Shown one piece after another: positions 1 to 10,449 of a stretch of 64,000 nt of DNA; the stretch's first letter is position 1; each line of letters starts with the position of its first letter. The DNA lies in contig JAHCJR010000002.1 in assembly GCA_026126165.1 (NCBI GenBank), positions 1 to 64,000 on the forward strand. Reading direction: 5' to 3'. The stretch comes from Alphaproteobacteria bacterium (GTDB taxonomy: Bacteria > Pseudomonadota > Alphaproteobacteria > Ferrovibrionales > Ferrovibrionaceae). The translations under genes and the position numbers were made by a program. The notes under the pieces were generated by a model. The model was not told where the DNA came from and did not search any database. It saw nothing but the letters and a program-made list of their open reading frames with translations.

Positions 1-114
1 CACCATGACGCTCTGCACGTTGGGCAGGAAACGGCGCCGCGACTTGTTGTTCGCGTGGCTGACATTGTTGCCGGACTGGACGGCCTTGCCAGTGACTTCA
101 CAACGACGCGACAT
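1..114 (-). CDS. rpmB: 50S ribosomal protein L28, N-terminal part
   Basis: The first 38 codons of L28 are read on the minus strand from the ATG at 114; the gene runs off the left edge of the window. The visible protein starts [20 protein letters not shown] and continues with [13 protein letters not shown], the standard L28 start with its basic N-terminus and TGK..SGN..SH pattern. L28 is a component of the large ribosomal subunit. The gene lies downstream of meaB on the same strand but is separated from it by a terminator-like hairpin, so it probably has its own promoter in 115-155. Confidence 0.95.
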   Translation of the reverse strand, partial: MSRRCEVTGKAVQSGNNVSHANNKSRRRFLPNVQSVMV

Positions 115-149
115 AACCCACCTCTCCAGACTTAGCCAGCGGCCCGATC

Positions 150-179
150 AAAAGGGAAAGCGGCCCTTGGCCGGGCCGC
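150..179 (-). terminator. Probable intrinsic terminator of meaB
   Basis: On the minus strand just past the meaB stop there is a 7-bp GC stem (arms 160-166 and 173-179, GCGGCCC/GGGCCGC, 6-base loop) followed by TTTCCCTTTT. This has the form of a rho-independent terminator separating meaB from rpmB. Confidence 0.55.
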
Positions 180-218
180 ATGGCAGGGCGCGAGTTTTAC
201 GGCGCGACCGCCGCCCCG

Positions 219-1250
219 TCAAGGGCCCTCGCCGCGAAAGGCGGCAAGCAGGCGGGCCACCGCCTTTGCGGGGGCAAGGCGCCCTTGGGATACCGCTTCC
301 TCTACCTCCGGCAGCAGCCGGGCCACGCCGGAATGGGCGCGGAAGGCATCCATCAGGCTTTCCCCCAGCTCCGACCACATCCAGGCGCGCGCCTGCCGGG
401 AGCGCCTCTGGGAAAATTCTCCCGCCTGTGCCATGGCGTCCCGGTATCTGAGCACCGCATCCCAAACCTCGCCGATTCCGCTGCCGGTCAGCGCCGAGGC
501 CAGCCGCACCTCCGGGTGCCAGGCGGCGCTGGCCGGGCGCATCAGCCGCAGCGCACTGGAAAACTCCGCCGCCGCCAGCCGCGCCTCGGCAAGCAGATCG
601 CCGTCGGCCTTGTTGACCACGATCAGGTCGGCAAGTTCCATGATGCCGCGCTTGATGCCCTGCAACTCATCGCCGCCTGCCGGCGCGAGCAGCAGCAGGA
701 ACATGTCCACCATGTCGGCGACCGCGGTTTCCGACTGGCCGACGCCAACCGTTTCCACCAGCACCACGCCGAAACCCGCCGCTTCCACCAGCAGCATCGC
801 CTCGCGCGTGCGCCGCGCCACTCCGCCCAGGGTGCGGCCGGCAGGCGAGGGCCGGATATAGGCGTGCGGATCGCGCGAAAGCCGCTCCATGCGGGTCTTG
901 TCGCCGAGGATCGAACCGCCGGAGCGCGCCGAGGTCGGATCGACCGCCAGCACCGCCACCTTCTGCCCGAGCCCGGTCAGATGCTTGCCGAAAGCCTCGA
1001 TGAAGGTCGACTTGCCGACGCCCGGCGTCCCGGTGATGCCGAGCCGGACCGAGCGGCCGGTTTCCGGTAACAGCCGGGCGATCAAGGCTTCCGCCGCCGC
1101 CCGGTGATCGGCCCGGGTCGATTCGATCAGGGTGATCGCCCGCGCCAGCGCGCGCCGGTCGCCCCGAACGATGCGTTCCGCCATTTGGCCGACTTCGATT
1201 TCGCCTGCCCCGTCACGCCGGGCCGCGCGCGCTCGCGCCTCGGATTTCAT
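219..1250 (-). CDS. meaB: Methylmalonyl-CoA mutase-associated GTPase MeaB (ArgK family)
   Basis: A 343-residue G3E-class P-loop GTPase that loads and protects the adenosylcobalamin cofactor of methylmalonyl-CoA mutase in the cytoplasm. Visible motifs are the P-loop GTPGVGKST (74-82), the switch region ETVGVGQSE (166-174) and the base-specificity motif NKAD (213-216); length matches the family. The mutase itself is encoded about 930 bp away on the same strand (2176-4320), with one divergently oriented gene between, so the functional link is supported by context. The start ATG at 1250 gives an N-terminal extension of usual length. A hairpin plus T-run follows the stop. Confidence 0.93.
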   Translation of the reverse strand: MKSEARARAARRDGAGEIEVGQMAERIVRGDRRALARAITLIESTRADHRAAAEALIARLLPETGRSVRLGITGTPGVGKSTFIEAFGKHLTGLGQKVAVLAVDPTSARSGGSILGDKTRMERLSRDPHAYIRPSPAGRTLGGVARRTREAMLLVEAAGFGVVLVETVGVGQSETAVADMVDMFLLLLAPAGGDELQGIKRGIMELADLIVVNKADGDLLAEARLAAAEFSSALRLMRPASAAWHPEVRLASALTGSGIGEVWDAVLRYRDAMAQAGEFSQRRSRQARAWMWSELGESLMDAFRAHSGVARLLPEVEEAVSQGRLAPAKAVARLLAAFRGEGP

Positions 1251-1340
1251 GGCCGGAGATTAGAGCAATTCCCAAGGACGCCGACAGCCCTTTCCGGCGC
1301 CCCTTGACGCCGGGCGGTCCCGACCCCACCCTCTTGGGCC

Positions 1341-2162
1341 ATGCAGCGGGCTGTCCGGGCGATCGTCGCGACCTTTGCTTCGGCTCTGCCGGGGATCGCA
1401 CTCGGCGCGGAAGCGACGCGGCTCGAACTCTCTTTCCATATCTTCACCGGCGGCTACCACGCCGTGACGATGGCGGCCGATCTCGATCTTGGCCCGGAGC
1501 GTTATCGGCTGGAGACGCGGACCAGCACCAACGGCATCGCCGACGTCATCTTCCGCTTCACCCAGACTGCCCGCGTCGAAGGCGCGCTGACCGCGAGCGG
1601 ACCGCGGCCGCTGCGTTTCGAATCGACTTCCGACGGACGCTGGAACTTCCGGCTGATCGAGATGGCCTATGGCGCCGCGGGACCGGAGCTCAGGAAGCTC
1701 GAGCCCCCGGCGGAAGCCGACGAGCGCGACGAGGTTCCCGAACATCTGCGCCAGGCGACGCTCGACCCGCTGACCGCCGCCATTTCCGCCATCCTGCGCG
1801 AACCGGACCGGCCCTGTACCGGCAAGGCCCCGGTCTTCGACGGCCGCCGCCGCTACGACCTGCATTTCGAGGCGGCGGGTTACGACACGCTCAAGGCGGA
1901 CCAGCCGGACGGATTTGCCGGCCAGGCGCTGCGCTGCCGCATCGTGTTCGAGCCGATTGCCGGCTTCATGAAGCAGTACGAAGACCGCACGCGCGAGGCG
2001 CGTCCGCCGACAGAACTCTGGCTCGCCCGTCTTGCCGGCGCCCGCCAGTGGCTCCCGGTGCGCATGGTGAGCCATTCCGGCATCGGCCGCGCCACCGGCC
2101 ATCTGGTCAGCGCCAGCGTCGACGACCGCCCGGTCCTTCTGACCCGCGCCGCCAGCCGCTGA
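1341..2162 (+). CDS. DUF3108 domain-containing exported protein
   Basis: A 273-residue protein with a short N-terminal hydrophobic signal ending near ALGAEA (about residue 23), followed by a beta-rich DUF3108-like domain: early FHIFTGGYHAVTM, then repeated short beta segments with alternating polar and hydrophobic residues. Family members are periplasmic or outer-membrane-associated proteins of unknown function. It sits divergent from meaB and converges on the mutase gene, ending 13 bases before that gene's stop. A 6-bp inverted repeat (2164-2169/2179-2184) lies at the convergent junction. No catalytic residues can be named. Confidence 0.75.
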   Translation: MQRAVRAIVATFASALPGIALGAEATRLELSFHIFTGGYHAVTMAADLDLGPERYRLETRTSTNGIADVIFRFTQTARVEGALTASGPRPLRFESTSDGRWNFRLIEMAYGAAGPELRKLEPPAEADERDEVPEHLRQATLDPLTAAISAILREPDRPCTGKAPVFDGRRRYDLHFEAAGYDTLKADQPDGFAGQALRCRIVFEPIAGFMKQYEDRTREARPPTELWLARLAGARQWLPVRMVSHSGIGRATGHLVSASVDDRPVLLTRAASR

Positions 2163-2175
2163 AGCCGCCAGCGCC

Positions 2176-4320
<2,145 letters not shown>

Positions 4321-4439
4321 CTTACTGCCCCGCTTGGGAAATCCGGCGCAGTATCCGACCCCGCCACCCCCCTGTCAAACCGTGCGGCCGCATGGCATAG
4401 TCCGCGCCCGCACAGGGCTGAATGAGGGGGCCTTATCGC

Positions 4440-5027
4440 ATGCCGCTCGAACCGGTCACGCTCGATGGGCGCTTCGTGCGTCTCGAGCCGCTCATGGCGG
4501 AGCACGCCGCCGACCTGCGGGAAGCCGGCAACCTGCCGGCGATCTGGACGTACATGGCGCTCGATGGCTCCGGCGCGGGGTTCGACCACTGGTTCGCCAC
4601 GTCGCTTGCCTCCCAGACAAAGGGCGCGGAACTGGTCTTCGCGGTCCGCCACAAGACGAGCGGACGCGCGATCGGTTCGACCCGCTACATGGCAATCGAA
4701 CCGGCGCACCGGCGGCTCGAGATCGGCACCACCTGGTACGCGCCGGCCATGCAGGGCGGCCCGGTCAACCCGGAGGCGAAGCTGCTGCTGCTCCGGCATG
4801 CCTTCGAGGTGCTCGGCTACCACCGCGTCGAGCTGAAGTGCGACGCCCGCAACGCCCGCTCCCGCGCCGCGATCCTCAAGCTCGGCGCGAAGTACGAGGG
4901 CCTGTTCCGCAAGCATATGGTCCTGCGGGACGGCAGCCTGCGCGACACCACCTGGTTTTCCATCATCGACGACGAATGGCCCGAGGTGCGGGCGGGCCTC
5001 GAACGGCGCCTATCCGCCGCGCAGTAG
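4440..5027 (+). CDS. GNAT family N-acetyltransferase (RimJ/RimL type)
   Basis: A 195-residue acetyltransferase of the RimJ/RimL/YdaF branch. The pattern is PVTLDGRFVRLEPL at the start, IGSTRYMAIEPAHRRLEIG in the middle, and GYHRVELKCDARNARSRAAILKLGAKYEG, where the asparagine-rich helix binds acetyl-CoA. Family members acetylate ribosomal protein N-termini or small amines; the substrate here is unknown. I chose the ATG at 4440 rather than 4422 because the family domain starts immediately after it. Its last 18 bases overlap the convergent DUF1127 gene. Confidence 0.88.
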   Translation: MPLEPVTLDGRFVRLEPLMAEHAADLREAGNLPAIWTYMALDGSGAGFDHWFATSLASQTKGAELVFAVRHKTSGRAIGSTRYMAIEPAHRRLEIGTTWYAPAMQGGPVNPEAKLLLLRHAFEVLGYHRVELKCDARNARSRAAILKLGAKYEGLFRKHMVLRDGSLRDTTWFSIIDDEWPEVRAGLERRLSAAQ

Positions 5028-5252
5028 GGCGGCGAGGTCGCGCCAGAAGGGCCGCTGCGCCTCCGCCCGCGCCGCCGCGCGGTCGAGACCGAGGTCCGCG
5101 AGTTGCCAGTCCGGCATGTCCGCCAGCCTGCGGCGTTCGCGATGGCAGGCAAGCAGGTGGCGCAGCCGGCCGGCGAGCGGCAGGGCGCGGGAAGCCGGCC
5201 GATCGGCTTCAATATGAGAGAGATTGATAGTCCAGCGAGAAATACTGCTCAT
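5010..5252 (-). CDS. DUF1127 (YjiS-like) small protein
   Basis: An 80-residue protein ending with the short DUF1127 motif, here RRRLADMPDWQLADLGLDRAAARAEA, common in small alphaproteobacterial proteins, some of which bind RNA or phosphate-related regulators. The start at 5252 is favoured over the ATG at 5267 because GGGGG lies eight bases upstream of it. It is divergent from the LysR gene at 5368, whose upstream palindrome could also affect it. Specific function unknown. Confidence 0.75.
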   Translation of the reverse strand: MSSISRWTINLSHIEADRPASRALPLAGRLRHLLACHRERRRLADMPDWQLADLGLDRAAARAEAQRPFWRDLAALLRGG

Positions 5253-5331
5253 GACGATAACCCCCATATGCGCTAAAGTTGGTCTATCTGCGCACGATCG
5301 CGGGAAACCGGCAAAGCATGCTTTCTCACTT

Positions 5332-5357
5332 CATTATTAATTTTGTTCATAATAATG
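5332..5357. promoter_or_regulatory. Palindrome upstream of LysR gene (candidate operator)
   Basis: Perfect 8-bp arms CATTATTA (5332-5339) and TAATAATG (5350-5357) with a 10-base AT-rich spacer, in otherwise GC-rich DNA, ending ten bases before the LysR start codon. LysR regulators commonly bind dyads of this size in the divergent intergenic region, so this is a candidate autoregulatory site; it lies between the divergent DUF1127 and lysR genes. Confidence 0.5.
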
Positions 5358-5367
5358 GCAGCGAAGG

Positions 5368-6300
5368 ATGAGCCGCTGGCTGCCCTCGCTCAATGCCGTC
5401 CGGGCCTTCGAGGCCGCGGCGCGGCGACGCAGCTTCACCGGCGCCGCGACGGAGCTGAACGTCACCCAGGGTGCGGTCAGCCATCAGGTCAAGCTCCTCG
5501 AGGACCAGCTTGGCCGCAAGCTCTTCCGCCGCGGCGGGCGGGAACTCGCGCTGACGCTGGCAGGCATGCTGGCGCTCGAGGCCGCGAGCGGCGCGCTCGA
5601 TCGCCTCGCGCAGGCCTTCGCCGAGCTGCGACTGGGCGGCGGCGGCAAGCGCCTCACGGTCAGCGTCTCGCCCAATTTCGCCGCGAAATGGCTCGTGCAC
5701 AGGATCGGTCGCTTCAGCGCCGCACATCCGGACATCGATCTGCGCATCGCGCCCAGCCTGCATCATGTGGATTTCGCCGGTGAGGACGTGGATATCGCCG
5801 TGCGCCATGGCGATGGCAACTGGCCCGATCTGCATGTGACCTGCCTGATGCGGGAGGAACTCTTCCCCGTTTGCAGCCCGGCATTGGCAACGGGCAAGCC
5901 GCCCTTGCGCCGGCCGGCCGATCTCGCGCGTCACACGCTGATCCATACCCAGGACCGCACCGGCTGGAAGACGTGGCTCGACGCGGCCGGCATTCGTGGC
6001 GTGAACCTGGAGCGTGGCCCGGTCTATCTGGAAGCGGCACTTGCCATCGACGGTGCGATCGGCCGGCAGGGCGTGGCGCTGGCCCGCACCGCCCTCGCGG
6101 CGCACGATCTTCGCCATGGCCGCCTGCTGCGGCCGTTCGGCCCGGCGCTGAAGGCGCCCTATTCCTACTGGATCGTCTGCCCGAAGGCGGCGGCGAACCG
6201 GCCGCTGGTCCGCACCTTCCGCGACTGGCTGGTCGAGGAAGCGGCGCGCGATGTCAGCGCCATCGAGGCACCGGACCGGCGCAAGCCGGCAGTCAGATGA
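5368..6300 (+). CDS. LysR family transcriptional regulator (GcvA-like)
   Basis: A 310-residue LysR regulator. The N-terminal winged HTH begins LPSLNAVRAFEAAARRRSFT and contains TQGAVSHQVKLLEDQLGRKLFRR (about residues 30-55); the C-terminal periplasmic-binding-like effector domain includes VSVSPNFAAKWLVHRIGRF and DIAVRHGDGNWPDL, typical of the GcvA branch. A palindrome lies directly upstream. It converges on, and overlaps by eight bases, the last gene of the phn operon, so it may or may not regulate that operon; effector unknown. Confidence 0.92.
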   Translation: MSRWLPSLNAVRAFEAAARRRSFTGAATELNVTQGAVSHQVKLLEDQLGRKLFRRGGRELALTLAGMLALEAASGALDRLAQAFAELRLGGGGKRLTVSVSPNFAAKWLVHRIGRFSAAHPDIDLRIAPSLHHVDFAGEDVDIAVRHGDGNWPDLHVTCLMREELFPVCSPALATGKPPLRRPADLARHTLIHTQDRTGWKTWLDAAGIRGVNLERGPVYLEAALAIDGAIGRQGVALARTALAAHDLRHGRLLRPFGPALKAPYSYWIVCPKAAANRPLVRTFRDWLVEEAARDVSAIEAPDRRKPAVR

Positions 6301-7111
6301 TGGCGTGGCGGATGCGCGCCGAGACCCACTCGCTGACCAGGACCGTGCCGAGGATCAGGAGGAAGATCACGGAGGCTTGCGGCCAGGCGAGCGTCGAAAT
6401 CGAAGCCTGAAGCTCCAGACCTATGCCGCCTGCGCCAACCAGGCCCAGCACGGTGCTTTCGCGGATGTTGATGTCCCAGCGAAAGACGGAGATGCCGGCA
6501 AAGGCCGGCATGATCTGCGGCACGATGCCGTAGGTCAGGACCTGGCCCGGTCCGGCGCCGGTGGCGGCGACGGCTTCCACCTGCGCGGTGTCGATTTCTT
6601 CGATGGCCTCGTAGAGCAGCTTGGCGACGAAGCCGATGGAACGCAGCGCGATGGCGATGATGCCGGCCAGCACGCCCGGACCGATGATCGAGACCAGCAG
6701 CAGCGCCCAGATCAGCGAATTGATCGAGCGCGAGGCGACGATGATGAACAGCGCCACGGGGCGCACCAGCAGCCGGCTCGGCGTCGTGTTGGAAGCCGCG
6801 CAGAAGGCGACCGGCACCGCCATGACGATGGCGAGCAACGTGCCCAGGGTGGCGATGTTGATGGTGTCCCAGAGCGGCAGCCAGAGCCGGTCGATATAGG
6901 GCCAGCGCGGCGGCACCATGCGGGAGAACAGATCGCCCGCCTGCTGCGGCGCGTCCCAGACGAATTCCCAGATGGTGACGTCGGCGATGACACGGAAGCA
7001 TTCCAGCGTCACGAGCAGCCCGAGCAGCCAGCCGAACCAGACCGCGAGGTCACGCTTCGGCGCCCGCCGCCGCCAGGTCCGCGCGCCCTCCCCTCCGCCC
7101 GTCGCCATCAC
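6293..7111 (-). CDS. phnE: Phosphonate/phosphate ABC transporter permease PhnE (second copy)
   Basis: A 272-residue inner-membrane permease with about six hydrophobic segments and the cytoplasmic EAA loop around EAVAATGAGPGQVLTYGIVPQIMPAF, which contacts the ATPase. The segment SRSINSLIWALLLVSIIGPG is characteristic of PhnE. It is the last gene of a phnD-phnC-phnE-phnE operon; its start overlaps the stop of the first permease by four bases (ATGA). Two PhnE paralogues probably form a heterodimeric channel. It overlaps the convergent LysR gene by eight bases. Confidence 0.92.
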   Translation of the reverse strand: MMATGGGEGARTWRRRAPKRDLAVWFGWLLGLLVTLECFRVIADVTIWEFVWDAPQQAGDLFSRMVPPRWPYIDRLWLPLWDTINIATLGTLLAIVMAVPVAFCAASNTTPSRLLVRPVALFIIVASRSINSLIWALLLVSIIGPGVLAGIIAIALRSIGFVAKLLYEAIEEIDTAQVEAVAATGAGPGQVLTYGIVPQIMPAFAGISVFRWDINIRESTVLGLVGAGGIGLELQASISTLAWPQASVIFLLILGTVLVSEWVSARIRHAII

Positions 7112-7917
7112 TGCACCCGCCGGCGAATGAGGCCGGATGTATATTCGCAGGCCATGACGATGCCGATGATGAGCAGCAGGATCGCGCCGGCGACCGAGTA
7201 TTCATAGCGGTCGAAGGCAGTGTTGAGCGTCGCGCCGATACCGCCCGCGCCGACGATGCCGACCACCGCCGATTCCCGGAAATTGATATCGACCCGGTAG
7301 AGCGAGAGGCCGATCAGGCGCGGCAGGACCTGTGGCTGGATCGCGTAATTGACCGTCTGCGCCCAGGAGGCGCCGGTGGCGCGGATCGCCTCGACCTGCG
7401 AGCGGTCGATATCCTCGATATCCTCGGCCAGAAGCTTGGCCATGAAGCCGATGGTGGCGAAGGTGATGGTGAGCATGCCGGCGAAGGGTCCGAAGCCGAA
7501 CATGGCGACGAACAGGATGGCGATGATCACCTCCTGGAAGGTGCGCGAGGCGGCGATGAAGGCGCGGCAGAGATAATAGACCGGCCATGGTGCGACGTTC
7601 TTTGCCGCGCCCAGGGCCACGGGCAGTGCCAGCGCCACGCCGAGCACGGTCGAGACGACCGTCATCACCACGCTCTCCAGCAGGCCCTCGAAAATCTCTT
7701 CATGCCGGCTGACGAAATCGGGCGTGAGGAAGCCTTTCACGAACAGCCAGCCGCGCGACAGGCCATCCAGGATGCGTGCCCAGTTGAGTGGCACGGAATT
7801 GAGCGCGAGATAGAGATAGATGGCGGCCCCGATCACCACCGCCCAGCGCAGCCAGGGATTGGCGATCAGGGGCGGCGGCGACCAGCTTCGCCTTGCGCCG
7901 GCGACTGCCATGCTCAC
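7108..7917 (-). CDS. phnE: Phosphonate/phosphate ABC transporter permease PhnE (first copy)
   Basis: A 269-residue permease with an N-terminal cytoplasmic segment, about six membrane spans and an EAA loop [50 protein letters not shown] aligns with the PhnE signature. The gene overlaps phnC by four bases and the second phnE by four, indicating translational coupling within one operon. Together with the next gene it would form the membrane channel of a PhnD-dependent importer. Confidence 0.93.
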   Translation of the reverse strand: MSMAVAGARRSWSPPPLIANPWLRWAVVIGAAIYLYLALNSVPLNWARILDGLSRGWLFVKGFLTPDFVSRHEEIFEGLLESVVMTVVSTVLGVALALPVALGAAKNVAPWPVYYLCRAFIAASRTFQEVIIAILFVAMFGFGPFAGMLTITFATIGFMAKLLAEDIEDIDRSQVEAIRATGASWAQTVNYAIQPQVLPRLIGLSLYRVDINFRESAVVGIVGAGGIGATLNTAFDRYEYSVAGAILLLIIGIVMACEYTSGLIRRRVQ

Positions 7918-8777
7918 GTCATCCCGGCCAGCCGTTCGCGGTCCGGCGCGGGGGGCCCGCCCGCCTCCTCCGCCGTGCCGTCCCTGGCCGCTTCCGGATC
8001 CTCCTCCTCCTCGTCCTCGCGGCGGATCGTGCGCGACCAGTCTTCCTCGCCATAGATCGTGGTCAGCACCTCGGCGGTGAGATCGGCCGGCGGCCCGTCA
8101 TAGACCACCTCGCCCATGCGCAGGCCGACGATGCGCCGGGCGAACTGCTGGGCCAGCGCCACGTCGTGGATGTTGATGATGGCGGCAAGCCCCCGTTCCT
8201 CGCAGAGTTCGACGATCAGCCGCATGATCTGGCGCGAGGTCTTGGGATCGAGGCTCGCGGTCGGCTCGTCCACCAGCAGGATATCCGGGTCCTGCAGCAG
8301 CGCCCGGGCGATGCCGACCCGCTGGCGCTGCCCGCCGGAAAGCGCGTCCGCCCGCTTGTCGACGAACTCGGTCAGCCCGACGCGATCGAGAATGGCGAAA
8401 GCCTGCGCGATGTCGGCCGCCGGAAAGCGCCGGAACCAGCTCCGCCAGAAGCCGACATAGCCGAGCCGCCCGGAGAGCAGGTTCTCCATCACGCTGAGCC
8501 GCTCGACCAGGGCATATTCCTGGAAGATCATGCCCATGCGCCGCCGCGCCCGGCGCAACTCGCGCGCGCCGAGCCGGGTCAGCTCCAGATCGCCGAGCCG
8601 GACCGAGCCGGCGGTCGGTTCGACCAGGCGGTTGATGCAGCGGATCAGCGTGCTCTTGCCGGCGCCGGACGGGCCGATCAGCGCCATCACCTGACCCTGC
8701 GGCACCACCAGATCGACGCCGCGCAATGCGCGATCCCCGGTGGGATAGCGCTTCTCCAGACCTTTCAGCTCCAGCAT
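7914..8777 (-). CDS. phnC: Phosphonate/phosphate ABC transporter ATPase PhnC
   Basis: A 287-residue ABC ATPase. Walker [10 protein letters not shown] (35-43), signature LSGGQ (146-150) and Walker B LLVDE (167-171) are intact; the [24 protein letters not shown] start is that of PhnC. The C-terminus ends in an unusual acidic run, [12 protein letters not shown], beyond the normal PhnC fold. The gene lies three bases after phnD and overlaps phnE. No C-P lyase gene (phnG-phnM) is present nearby, so the transported compound could be phosphonate, phosphite or phosphate. Confidence 0.93.
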   Translation of the reverse strand: MLELKGLEKRYPTGDRALRGVDLVVPQGQVMALIGPSGAGKSTLIRCINRLVEPTAGSVRLGDLELTRLGARELRRARRRMGMIFQEYALVERLSVMENLLSGRLGYVGFWRSWFRRFPAADIAQAFAILDRVGLTEFVDKRADALSGGQRQRVGIARALLQDPDILLVDEPTASLDPKTSRQIMRLIVELCEERGLAAIINIHDVALAQQFARRIVGLRMGEVVYDGPPADLTAEVLTTIYGEEDWSRTIRREDEEEEDPEAARDGTAEEAGGPPAPDRERLAGMT

Positions 8778-8780
8778 GCG

Positions 8781-9767
8781 CTACTTGCAGGCGTAGGAGA
8801 CGTTGGACGCCTTGTCGATCTTGCGGATGACGTCCCACTGCTCCTTGTAGGTGATCGGGATGAAACGCTCCTGCGGCGGCTGCGACTTCTCGTATTCCTT
8901 CAGCAGCTCCGAGCCTTCCCAGGGGAAGGTGAAGAAGGCTTCGCGCACTTTCTTCTGCAGGTCGGGGTGCAGGTTGTGGGCCATGCCGTAGGCCGTGGTC
9001 GGGAAGGGCTGCGAACGGTAGATGGTGCGGAGCTTGGCGGCATCGACCGCGTTGCGCGCCAGCATGCGCGAGAGCACGGAATTGGCGATCGCGGCCGCGT
9101 CGTAGTCCTTGTTGGCGACGCCAAGGATGGAATTGTCGTGCTTGCCGGAAAAGGCCGGCTTGAAATCCTTCTCCGCCTCGAGCCCGGCCTCGGTCTTGAG
9201 CAGCGCGGAGGGCGCCTTGAAGCCTGAATTGGACGTGGGCGAGGTGAAGGCCATCGTCCTGCCCTTGATATCGGCCAGCGACTTGATGGGGCCGTCCGCC
9301 TGCACGATGATTTCCATGTTGTAGCCGAAGCGGCCATCCTTCGCCGCCATCATCGCGAAAGGAACGAAGCCCGCGCAATTGACGGCCAGCGGCGTGGCGC
9401 CTGTATTGTAGCCGGCCACATGCAGCCGCCCGGCGCGCATCGCCTCGATCTGCGCCGCGTTCGACTGCACCGGGAAGAACTGCACGCGCTTGCCGGTCAG
9501 CTTCGAGATATGGGCGAGGAAACCGTCATAGACCTTGCGATAGACTTCCGGATCCTCGACCGGGGTATAGGCGAAGATGAGAACGGACGGATTGACCCAC
9601 TGTTTCTGATCGGTGGGGGTGTCCGCCACCAGATCGCCGTCGCGGTCGCAGAAACGCTGGTCGAGATCGCCGCGCGGACATTCCTGCGCGCCGGCCGACC
9701 CGATGCCCATGACCAGTGCGATGACCGTCGCGACGGAAGCGAGCGCTCCTTTGCGAAGCTGTTCCAT
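8781..9767 (-). CDS. phnD: Phosphonate/phosphate ABC transporter substrate-binding protein PhnD
   Basis: A 328-residue periplasmic binding protein, first gene of the transporter operon. A Sec signal ends near GSAGAQE (about residue 25). The mature protein has PSVLIFAYTPVEDPEVYRKVYDGFL, HVAGYNTGATPLAVNC and FTSPTSNSGFKAP, the phosphonate/phosphite-binding family pattern. I use the ATG at 9767, preceded by GGAGACAGATA; an in-frame ATG at 9959 would add 64 residues unlike the family and would reach into the divergent thioesterase gene. A Pho-box-like sequence lies 53 bases upstream. Confidence 0.92.
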   Translation of the reverse strand: MEQLRKGALASVATVIALVMGIGSAGAQECPRGDLDQRFCDRDGDLVADTPTDQKQWVNPSVLIFAYTPVEDPEVYRKVYDGFLAHISKLTGKRVQFFPVQSNAAQIEAMRAGRLHVAGYNTGATPLAVNCAGFVPFAMMAAKDGRFGYNMEIIVQADGPIKSLADIKGRTMAFTSPTSNSGFKAPSALLKTEAGLEAEKDFKPAFSGKHDNSILGVANKDYDAAAIANSVLSRMLARNAVDAAKLRTIYRSQPFPTTAYGMAHNLHPDLQKKVREAFFTFPWEGSELLKEYEKSQPPQERFIPITYKEQWDVIRKIDKASNVSYACK

Positions 9768-9820
9768 TATCTGTCTCCCTGCATTGCGATCCCCGCTTAA
9801 GGAATCGCCCCGCCGGAAAT

Positions 9821-9838
9821 ATGACATTATTGTTACAG
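9821..9838 (-). promoter_or_regulatory. Candidate Pho box upstream of phnD
   Basis: On the minus strand the sequence CTGTAAC-AATA-ATGTCAT matches the PhoB consensus of two CTGTCAT heptamers separated by four bases, with two mismatches in the first heptamer and one in the second. It lies 53-70 bases upstream of the phnD start, where a phosphate-starvation activator would be expected, and would explain phosphate control of the transporter. It is also in the divergent region of the thioesterase gene. Confidence 0.55.
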
Positions 9839-9903
9839 CCTGGCCACGGTCTTGCGGCCCGGCTCGTCCGCCCATGAAGATGGTTTGGCCGTGGGGAGGA
9901 AAA

Positions 9904-10329
9904 ATGCCGAAGCGCACCGAAGCCGAACTGGAGACCATGATCGAGCAGGTCATGGCCATCCCCCTGCACCGTCATCTCGGGCTGGAGCTGGTCGAGCGCG
10001 AGGAGGGACGCGCACGCCTGCGCTTCCGCGCCGGGCCGGCAGTCCTGACGAATGTCGGCAGCGTGCATGGCGGCGTGCTCTCGCTGCTGCTCGAGCCGGC
10101 GGCGCTGCTCGCACTGCTGCCCCTGCTTGACGCCGGCGAGAGCGCGGCGACGGTCGATATCCATGTGGCATTTCCGGCCGCGCCCGAGGCCGGCCACTGG
10201 ATCGAGCTTGAAGGACGGGTGATTCGCCGCGCGCGCCAACTCGCCTTCTGCGAGGCGGAAGCACGCTCGGGCGGGCGCCTCTGCGCCGCCGCGCGCCTGA
10301 CCAAGGCGGTCCTCACCGCCCGGACGTGA
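9904..10329 (+). CDS. PaaI-type hotdog thioesterase
   Basis: A 141-residue single hotdog-domain protein of the PaaI/YdiI group that hydrolyses acyl-CoA thioesters. The core motif SVHGGVLSLLLEPAALLALL (about residues 52-71) contains the HGG turn and central helix with glutamate E63 in place of the usual aspartate or glutamate nucleophile/base; TVDIHVAFPAAPEAG and the final strand follow. The ATG at 9904 is preceded by GGGGAGGAAAA. Its stop codon lies inside the left 40-bp repeat that borders the Fic island, so before the insertion this gene converged directly on the TusA-like gene. Confidence 0.82.
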   Translation: MPKRTEAELETMIEQVMAIPLHRHLGLELVEREEGRARLRFRAGPAVLTNVGSVHGGVLSLLLEPAALLALLPLLDAGESAATVDIHVAFPAAPEAGHWIELEGRVIRRARQLAFCEAEARSGGRLCAAARLTKAVLTART

Positions 10330-10334
10330 TCAGC
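10295..10334. repeat. Left 40-bp direct repeat bordering the Fic island
   Basis: Forty bases identical to 11835-11874. The repeat contains the last codons and the TGA stop (10327-10329) of the thioesterase gene and a hairpin GGCGGT-CCTC-ACCGCC (10306-10321) that would be the shared terminator of the two convergent genes. It is either a target duplication or an attachment-site (attL/attR) pair made when the Fic island inserted. Confidence 0.9.
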
Positions 10335-10449
10335 ACTATGCGACCAACGAACCCATTGGACTTTCCACGCCTAGTTCCGTGCATTTCAGTCTTTCATTCC
10401 GTATCCTTCTGGCCTGACAACCAGTTTGAGAGAACAAGGGCCGCCGCAC

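Noticed and set aside
9767-9959. Upstream ATG extension of phnD at 9959
   Set aside because: Adds residues without a signal peptide and overlaps the divergent thioesterase start; the ATG at 9767 has a ribosome site.
10426-10449. TTG start for the Fic protein
   Set aside because: The ATG at 10450 has AAGGG nine bases upstream; the TTG has no such site.
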